15,000 nt of DNA, taken from NCBI GenBank assembly GCA_905221605.1, contig CAJNDS010002074.1, forward strand, positions 598,791 through 613,790, read 5' to 3'. Both the position numbers and the translations under genes were made by a program. Every line of letters begins with the position of its first letter. Position 1 is the first letter of the stretch. Below the pieces are notes generated by a model. The model was given only the letters and a program-made list of their open reading frames with translations, ran no database searches and was not told the origin of the DNA. This DNA is from Symbiodinium natans. Lineage: Eukaryota; Sar; Dinophyceae; Suessiales; Symbiodiniaceae. Positions 1 to 5,487 of this stretch are shown here, in pieces.

Positions 1-171
1 TACCGCTTCAGAGCTGCCAAGGGGGGCCTTCCCAAATTATTCTTCTCCCGTGGTCCTCAGCGCCCTAGAAGCCTCAGGTCCTGAGCAGTACGGTAACGCT
101 ACATAGCATCATTATTTCATCTCTGTGGCTGGGCTGGGCTAGAAAATGGCGGAGGAGTTGGGATAGCCTAA

Positions 172-283
172 ACCCTAAGCCCTATGACCCTAAACGGAGG
201 AAAGGATCCTTCTTAGGATCCTTTCTCTCCGATTTTGAGGCTCAGGCCCGAAAGAGTCCGTTTAGGTTTATAGGGCTTAGGGT
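172..283. repeat. Inverted repeat with telomere-like arms
   Basis: The left arm (172-198) carries CCCTAA-type sequence. The right arm (257-283) carries its reverse complement, TTAGGG-type. The two 27-base arms pair with only about two mismatches and share the less common CCCTAAGCCCTAT variant, so they are copies of one another rather than independent telomeric runs. They enclose a 58-base interior that contains its own hairpin (195-231). Telomere-like orientation therefore flips across this element. Confidence 0.75.
195..231. repeat. Near-perfect hairpin nested in the telomere-armed inverted repeat
   Basis: Left arm 195-210 and right arm 215-231 are complementary, with a single bulged base and a 4-base loop (TCTT). 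The stem contains AAGGATCCT. The hairpin shares CGGA with the outer inverted repeat, so the structure is compound. Function unknown; it could be a replication or repair fold-back product or the end of a small mobile element. Confidence 0.7.
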
Positions 284-496
284 GTAGGGTTACAGGGATT
301 TAGGGTTTAGGGTTTTATTAAAGAGTCTATAGGGTTTATAGGGTTTATAGGGTTTATAGGGTTTATAGGGTTCATAGGGTTTATAGGGTTTATAGGATTT
401 ATGGGGTTTTTAGGGTTTATAGGGCTTATAGGGTTTATAGGGCTTATAGGGTTTATAGGGCTTATAGGGTTTGTAGGGTTTGTAGGGTTTGGGGTG
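284..496 (+). repeat. Degenerate telomere-like tandem repeat, 9-bp period
   Basis: After two near-canonical TTTAGGG units (about 299-315), the tract becomes a 9-bp tandem repeat of GGGTTTATA type from about 327 to 493, roughly 18 copies. Variants include GGGCTTATA, GGGTTCATA and, at the right end, GGGTTTGTA. The unit looks like TTTAGGG with a two-base insertion. The 9-base period keeps two frames open, which explains the Pro-Asn/Ile-rich and Gly-Phe/Ile-rich open frames through it; I do not regard these as genes. Confidence 0.85.
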
Positions 497-582
497 TCCA
501 TTCCCAGGCTCAGTTTCGGACTTGTCAGGTGCCCATTGACTTGGGGGCAGGTATTTCAAAAAGAAGCAGCACCAAAACCATG

Positions 583-612
583 ATATGTATATATATATAT
601 GTATGTATATAC

Positions 613-644
<32 letters not shown>

Positions 645-696
645 TTCTGTATATGTGTATGTATATGTATGTATGCATATATATATATATATATGT
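583..696. repeat. TA / TATG microsatellite
   Basis: An alternating purine-pyrimidine tract of TA dinucleotides mixed with TATG and GTATAT units, about 114 bases long. It is interrupted by CG at 611-612 and by TTTCTG near 643. It is low complexity and likely polymorphic. Tyr/Val/Ile-periodic open frames on both strands arise from the repeat and are not genes. Confidence 0.9.
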
Positions 697-737
697 GCGA
701 GACGAAGGAGCTACACTCAAGCAACAGCCACAACTAC

Positions 738-772
738 AAACCCTAATCCTAAACCCTAAACTCTATAAACTA
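738..772 (-). repeat. Telomere-like block in CCCTAA orientation
   Basis: A short run of AAACCCTAA, TCCTAAACCCTAAA and CTCTATAAA units, which is TTTAGGG-like sequence on the minus strand. It is opposite in orientation to the large block at 284-496 and to the block at 1028-1119. The flank therefore contains at least four telomere-like tracts of alternating orientation. Confidence 0.7.
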
Positions 773-877
773 CTGGACTCAGGACCCTTCTGAAGTTCCG
801 GGGCGGTTCAAGAGGGCCCGGAGCGCAGAAGCTTGCACTGGAGGCCCGCACCTGCACAACTGCAACTGCTCGTTCTT

Positions 878-973
878 AGTAGGGAATGAGGGAATGAGGT
901 ACCCTTTATCCCCCTATATATACACCCTTTATAAGGGATTATATAGGGTACCTCAATTCCCCATTCCCCACTA
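878..973. mobile_element. Fold-back element, MITE-like, between 11-bp direct repeats
   Basis: The segment is an imperfect palindrome. The outer arms TAGTAGGGAATG (from 878) and CATTCCCCACTA (to about 972) pair with one mismatch. The inner arms share GAGGTACCCT against AGGGTACCTC, and the centre is the near-palindrome CCCTTTATAAGGG. The 11-bp sequence CTGCAACTGCT occurs on both sides, at 860-870 and 991-1001. The direct repeats are separated from the arms by about 7 and 17 bases, so they are not a clean target-site duplication. No transposase is encoded. Mobility is inferred from structure only. Confidence 0.45.
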
Positions 974-1027
974 TGAATCAGGGGGGGAACCTGCAACTGC
1001 TGGTCGGGAAGTTCAGGGTCTGGGAAG

Positions 1028-1119
1028 GTTAGGGTTCAGGCAGTTTAGGGTTTAGGAAGTTTAGGGTTTTGGAAGTTTAGGGTTTATTAGGGTTCGAGGT
1101 TTAGGAGTCTAGGGTTTAT
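1028..1119 (+). repeat. Telomere-like repeat with 16-bp higher-order period
   Basis: TTTAGGG-type units are embedded in a longer repeat of the form GGMAGTTTAGGGTTTN, about three copies between 1038 and 1087, followed by looser AGGGTTC, TTTAGGAG and AGGGTTTA units. It ends about 55 bases before the first homology to the carbonic anhydrase array. Confidence 0.75.
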
Positions 1120-1451
1120 GTTATTGATGTCTGTCGCCTGAACACATACTGGTAGCGACGATTGTGTGTCGGAGCTTGACGTAGATGCAGCGGCACGTGC
1201 ACGCCGCCTCACCCTCGAGCCTTTGCTTCCCCTCGCTCCTGTCCGCAGTCCAACCTCTCCAGTTGCTCGGCTGCATTCAGCTTTGCTTGGCCTTCGTTCA
1301 CCATGTCAGGGGTCTGTTCACATCGTGCTACTTTACTCATCTTTGCTCGAATGATCAACATATTGGGGTCGATACGGTTTTCTTCTGGAAGGGAGAGAAG
1401 CGTCTCCGTTGCCTGCACAGGCAGATGATCATTCATACAGCAAGCTTGTGC

Positions 1452-1503
1452 ATCCTTCGCTCTTATGTTTTCGTCTCTGTTGCCGCAACTTTGCAAAGCC
1501 AAG
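1452..1503 (+). promoter_or_regulatory. Possible spliced-leader trans-splice acceptor region, gene 1
   Basis: A pyrimidine-rich stretch (about 1452-1490) is followed by AG at 1497-1498 and an AG|G at 1502-1503, 22 to 27 bases ahead of the ATG at 1525. Dinoflagellate mRNAs generally receive a spliced leader at such acceptors. Equivalent sites lie about 22-27 bases before the ATGs at 5488, 9447 and 13466. If this acceptor is used, the upstream in-frame ATG at 1465 is not in the mRNA. This is inferred from sequence context only; no leader sequence or relict is visible. Confidence 0.35.
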
Positions 1504-1524
1504 GTCATCCCCAAGGTCCCTGCC

Positions 1525-4500
1525 ATGTCTTTCTTTGGGCAGATCACGGAGGCCCTGACCCTTTGCAGCCAGCCACCGGTGCGGCCCGTCCGCACGGCGG
1601 CAGACCCACCGATGGAGCCCAAGGAAGCCCTCGGCCTTCTCAAGGCGCATCTCTTGCGGAAGCATCTTAAGCTTGATAGTATATAGTTCTAGCTTCAATC
1701 TACGTAGGCCGCTTATATAGCCTTCTAGCCTATGGTGCATGATGGGAAGAGTGCGCCTCCTGCGAGCCGCAGGACGGCAACCGGCGCTTCGTGGACGGGC
1801 GACCGCTGGCCAACCGCACAAACGCCGTGGTGCGCAAAGAGCTGGTGGAGCTTGGCCAGGCTCCCCACACGGCCATCATCGGCTGCGCCGACTCGCGCGC
1901 ACCGCTGGAGACCATCTTTGACACGATGCCAGGCACGGTTGCTTCGGTCTTTCTGTTCAGAGTCTCTGCAGTCTCTTTTGTGTCGGGCGGGATTAGCCTG
2001 TGAGTGCTACTCCTATAGGTGACATCTTTGTGCTGCGCAACGCCGGCAACACCTGCACTCACGCGGAGGGGAGCATGATCGGCAGCCTCGAGTTCTGCAC
2101 CGGCAAGTTGGGAAGCCGACTGGTGTTGGTCCTTGGCCACACAAAGTGCGGCGCCGTCTATGGTGCGACGAAGACCTTTCTGGATGCCCAGGGAGTTCCC
2201 AAGAAAGCTGGCTCCGCGCTCCAGGGGCTTCTGCAGGACCTTGGAGCGGTTGCCCAACAAGCCCAACAAGAAATGGGCCCCGATGCTGACGCGGATGCCA
2301 TCGCGGCCCATGCCGTGAGGGTCAACGTGTTCCACACCATCAACTTTCTGCTCCAGTTCAGTGAGTCGATTCGTGAGGGCGTGAGCAGCGGCCAGATCCA
2401 GATCCATGGTGGCATCTATCACCTTGAGACAGGCAGTGTGGAGTTCTTGGGCGAGAGCCCTCAGCAGTCAGAGCTGCTCCAGTCCAGCCTGCCCATTCCA
2501 CCTTCCATGGTGAGCGGCGAGGCTGACCGTGGCATGCATGGGGTGCGAACCGGTGCCGACGTGGCCGTCAAGTCCGAGCAAGCGCTGAAGCTGCTCATGG
2601 AGGGCAACCAGCGCTTCGCCGCAGGTGCACCCACGGCGGCGACCACGTCCAAGGACATGCGCCGGGCCTTGGTGAAGTGCGGCCAGGCCCCCCACAGTGC
2701 TATCGTAGGCTGCGCCGACTCGCGAGTCCCTGTGGACACAGTCTTCGATTCGATGCCTGGAGACCTCTTTGTGCTGCGCAATGCTGGCAACACCTGCACA
2801 CATGCCGAGGGTAGCATCGTCGGCAGCCTGGAGTTCTGTACTGGCAAACTGGGTACTCAACTGGTCTTGGTGCTTGGGCACACACAGTGCGGTGCCGTGG
2901 CTGGAGCGACACAAACCTACCTGTCCGGTGCCACGTCCAAAGCACCAGGCAGTGCTCTCGAAGGCCTGTTGCAGGGGCTGGCCGGCGTCGCGCAGAAGGC
3001 CAGCGAGGACTTGGGTCCGAAGGCCGAGGAGGCGGCCGTTGTGGCCCACGCCGTGAAGGTGAACGTCTTCAACTCCGTGAACTTCCTCCTGAAGTTCTCT
3101 GAGCCTCTGCGAGAGCTGGTGCGCAAAGGAGACTTGGACATCCAAGGTGGCATCTACCACCTCGAGACGGGCCGGGTGGAGTTCCTGGGCCGTTCGCCTC
3201 AGCATGCAGAGCTCCTCTCCTCCACACGCTCCGTGCCGCCTTCCATCACCACCGGTGCTGTCCGCACCTCCAAGAGCGGCCCAGTGCTACCAGCGGATGC
3301 CATGGCCATGCTGCGAGACGGCAACGAGCGCTTCGCTGTGGGCGCCCCCGTGGCCGGCAAGGTGCACCAGAGCATGCGCGAGGCCCTGGCCACTGTTGGT
3401 CAGGCACCCCACACGGCAGTGGTGGGCTGCGCCGACTCGCGCGTGCCCCTTGAGACCGTCTTCGATGCCCTGCCTGGGGACCTCTTCGTCCTGCGCAACG
3501 CTGGAAACACCTGCACCCATGCAGAGGGCAGCCTGCTCGGCAGCTTGGAGTTCTGCACGGGCGCACTGAACACCCGGCTGATCTTTGTGCTAGGGCACAC
3601 GAACTGCGGTGCGATCAAGGGTGCCACCAACGCGTTCCTGCAGTCCAAGAAGCAGGGTGGGGCGAAGGACCTGCAGGGTAAGTTGGAGGGCCTTGAAGAG
3701 GGGTGCGTTTACAGGGATGTTTTGGATTGTTGTGGGGCATCGGGTGCATGGTAAGACAGTTCACTGTGAGCGGCGACTGGTTGATTTTCGCTGGTGCGGT
3801 TTGCAAGGGCGGAAACGCTCTGGATGCGCTGCTCCTGGGCCTCAGCACCGTGGCTGAGACCGCCGCCGCCGAGCTGGGACGCAAGGCGGGGCACGGAGCG
3901 GGCTTTGCTGCAGCAAGGGAAGGTGCAAGCCACTAAGTCTTGCCAGTCTTGCTTTGCAATCTCCAGCCAACTGGAGGCCCTTATAAGTACGGCTGAGGCC
4001 AGCGAAGATGACATTGCCCGGCATGCCGTGAAGCTGAACGTATTCCACACCATCAACTTCATGCTGCAGCAGCTCGGCCTCAGAGCAGCAGTCGCACGCA
4101 GGGCATTCGCATGCAAGCATTGTGTGGCTTTGTGCAGCTAGAGGGCCGGACATGCTGAAAACATGAGCGCGCAGCCGAACTAGCCGCACTAACCGAGACT
4201 GCCAGCCGGAATAGCTCAGCCCAGCTCAGCCCAGCACAGCCGAGCCGTCCCGAGGCACAGCGAGCCCATCCGCCAGAAGGCCGTGAAGCCATCTACTCGT
4301 ATCATGGTCTCCCTGTCGTGTTTGAGTCTTCGGGTCCACGGGAGGTGAAGACCGGCGACTTGGTGATTCAGGGTGGCGTCTACGACCTGGGAAGCGGCCG
4401 CGTGCAGCAGCCGGGACCGACTTGTGTAATGCACATGCATCTTTTTCGAACTCGCACAGATGACTATGCACTGGTCGTAGAAGATAGCGTGTGGGCCAAA

Positions 4501-4690
4501 GATTATATATGGGCTGAGTTTGGGAGTGGGGGGGGGGGGGTTGGGGAAGAAAGCTGCGCGGTGCTCCGCGTGGCTTGGCTTGTGAAGTGACTCGGTGAGG
4601 TTCCTGGGGGAGAGCCCGACGCAGTCCAAGCTGCTGAAGTCGCCCATGGCTGCCGCTCCTTCTCTGAAAGATAAGCTCCTGGGCGCTTGA
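1525..4690 (+). CDS. Beta-carbonic anhydrase with three tandem catalytic domains, copy 1
   Basis: Zinc enzyme interconverting CO2 and bicarbonate. Exons inferred by aligning the three internal domains: 1525-1644, 1773-1932, 2019-3667, 3808-3885, 3998-4069, 4327-4406 and 4600-4690, giving about 749 residues ending ..LLGA. Domain 1 spans about residues 33-238, domain 2 280-484, domain 3 519-723. Zinc ligands and Asp/Arg dyad: C78, D80, R82, H134, C137; C325, D327, R329, H381, C384; C564, D566, R568, H620, C623. All three domains look catalytically complete. Single-domain relatives are around 200-270 residues, so this is a triplicated protein. Introns 1, 2, 4 and 6 read GC-AG; intron 3 fits GA-AG; intron 5 is unresolved. 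The ATG at 1525 has a good context (GCCATG); an in-frame ATG at 1465 would add 20 residues resembling a weak presequence. No signal peptide or membrane segment is seen, so location is open. Intron 2 is shorter than in the other copies. Confidence 0.88.
4213..4232. repeat. Short CAGCC-type tandem repeat in intron 5, gene 1
   Basis: Two exact copies of AGCTCAGCCC (4213-4222 and 4223-4232) are followed by related AGCACAGCC. The block recurs in gene 2 and is shorter in gene 3 near 12165-12188, so it varies in copy number. It lies inside the intron whose boundaries are least clear. Confidence 0.6.
4521..4546 (+). repeat. G-run with quadruplex potential in intron 6, gene 1
   Basis: GGGAGT is followed by a run of 13 G residues (4528-4540), TT and GGGG. 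The same run is in gene 2 (8524-8536). In gene 3 it is broken into GGGG-T-GGGG-C-GGGG within 12486-12506, which still has quadruplex-forming potential. Long mononucleotide runs are also error-prone in sequencing. Confidence 0.6.
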
Positions 4691-5487
4691 GGCTCGCGGA
4701 CAGGGCCCGTACGGGCGTTAGCCTTGCAATTTTTTGTTCGAGCTCCCACCTGCGGAGCTCTGAATCTCTAAAAAGTATTTAACGCTCAGCGCAGATTTTA
4801 AGTCTTCCTGCATCGATCGCGCATCTTCGCGCGTTCTTGCTCTGCATTGCGGCTCTCTGGAGCCGACGCGATGGCCAGGCGATGCCCTAAGCTCGGCGCT
4901 GCACAAGGCTGCACGCTGGCATACGCCGGCATCCTAATTCACACCCCGCTTGTACACCAGTTTTTCCATAGATTGCATAGAAATCTCGATCGGCGAAGCG
5001 CGCGAATCGCGCCAGAGGGCCCTGTGTGCACCCGTGGTGCCCTGGAGTCGAAACTTGAGTCTGGCAGCAACAGTGAAAGGAAGCTTTGTGATCTGCTGGC
5101 AAAGTCCATGTATACCGTTATACTACCAGCATTGGTGGCGATGTCTTGACGTAGATCGTGCCGCTGCACGCCGCCTCCCTCGAGCCTTTGCTTCCTCGCT
5201 CCTGTCCGCAGTCCAACCTCTCCAGTTGCTCAGCTGCATTCAGCTTTGCTTGGCCTTCGTTCACCATGTCAGGGGTCTGTTCACATCGTGCTACTTTACT
5301 CATCTTTGCTCGAATGATCAACATATTGGGGTCGATACGGTTTTCTTCTGGAAGGGAGAGAAGCGTCTCCGTTGCCTGCACAGGCAGATGATCATTCATA
5401 CAGCAAGCTTGTGCATCCTTCGCTCTTATGTTTTCGTCTCTGTTGCCGCAACTCTGCAAAGCCAAGGTCATCCCCAAGGTCCCTGCC
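4691..5487. other. Spacer between genes 1 and 2 plus 5' leader of gene 2
   Basis: About 800 bases without a supported gene. The first 70 bases after the stop hold a perfect palindrome and a hairpin, with a T6 run between them. A frame open from 4847 to 5149 is not conserved: indels change its length in the other units. From 5145 the sequence is pyrimidine-rich and leads into the probable trans-splice acceptor before the ATG at 5488. No TATA box is evident. If genes are transcribed singly, the promoter must lie here; if the array is polycistronic, the spacer holds only processing signals. Confidence 0.6.
4705..4760 (+). terminator. Conserved palindrome plus hairpin just after the stop codon of gene 1
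   Basis: A perfect 12-bp palindrome (GCCCGTACGGGC, 4705-4716) is followed by TTTTTT and then a hairpin with a perfect 7-bp stem, GAGCTCC/GGAGCTC (4740-4746 with 4754-4760, 7-base loop), within 70 bases of the TGA. The same elements occur unchanged at 8701-8712 and 8736-8756 after gene 2, and at 12663-12674 and 12698-12718 after gene 3. A 3'-end processing or termination role is a guess from position and conservation; in young copies conservation alone is weak evidence. Confidence 0.3.

Larger units (their letters stand above)
1..1150. other. Gene-free flank left of the array, rich in simple and telomere-like repeats
   Basis: No coding region is supported here. The open frames present are short and run through low-complexity repeats: a Pro/Asn/Ile periodic frame through the telomere-like block and a Tyr/Ile/Val periodic frame through the TA-rich block. 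None resembles a protein family. Positions 1-165, 497-580 and 775-877 hold unremarkable sequence in which I see no feature. The recognisable elements are listed separately. The sequence does not match the 3' end or spacer of the downstream repeat unit, so this is a true left boundary of the array within the window, at roughly 1150-1175. The mix of TTTAGGG-like blocks suggests a subtelomeric site, an interstitial telomeric tract or a healed break; the sequence alone cannot separate these. Confidence 0.7.

Noticed and set aside
307-733. Low-complexity frames rich in Asn-Pro-Ile or Tyr-Ile-His
   Set aside because: They are translations of the 9-bp telomere-like repeat and the TA microsatellite, whose periods or composition keep frames open by chance.
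1185-1670. Plus-strand frame of 161 codons across the leader and exon 1, and the longer version at 4950-5633
   Set aside because: It is read in a different frame from the carbonic anhydrase exon, its length changes with indels between units, and the translation shows no family.
2468-3205. Antisense open frame of 245 codons, repeated at 6464-7201 and 10423-11160
   Set aside because: It lies wholly opposite the highly conserved carbonic anhydrase exon 3 and mirrors its GC-rich codon pattern. It has no recognisable domain, and its recurrence only reflects the tandem array.
4201-4260. tRNA-like string GGAATAGCTCAG in intron 5
   Set aside because: It resembles the A-box region of a tRNA, but no acceptor stem, anticodon arm or T-loop could be paired; the string is part of a CAGCC-type repeat.
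1525-4690. Processed (retroposed) gene copies with spliced-leader relicts
   Set aside because: All copies retain the same introns and no leader relict is visible upstream of the start codons, so segmental DNA duplication is the better explanation.
4847-5149. Open frame of about 100 codons in the spacer, with forms in units 2 and 3
   Set aside because: Indels shorten or alter it between copies while the real exons stay intact, so it is not under coding constraint.
5224-5391. Possible extra 5' exon starting at ACCATGTCAGG
   Set aside because: The frame is disrupted in unit 3 and ends before exon 1. A pyrimidine tract and AG just ahead of the main ATG better fit a trans-splice acceptor.
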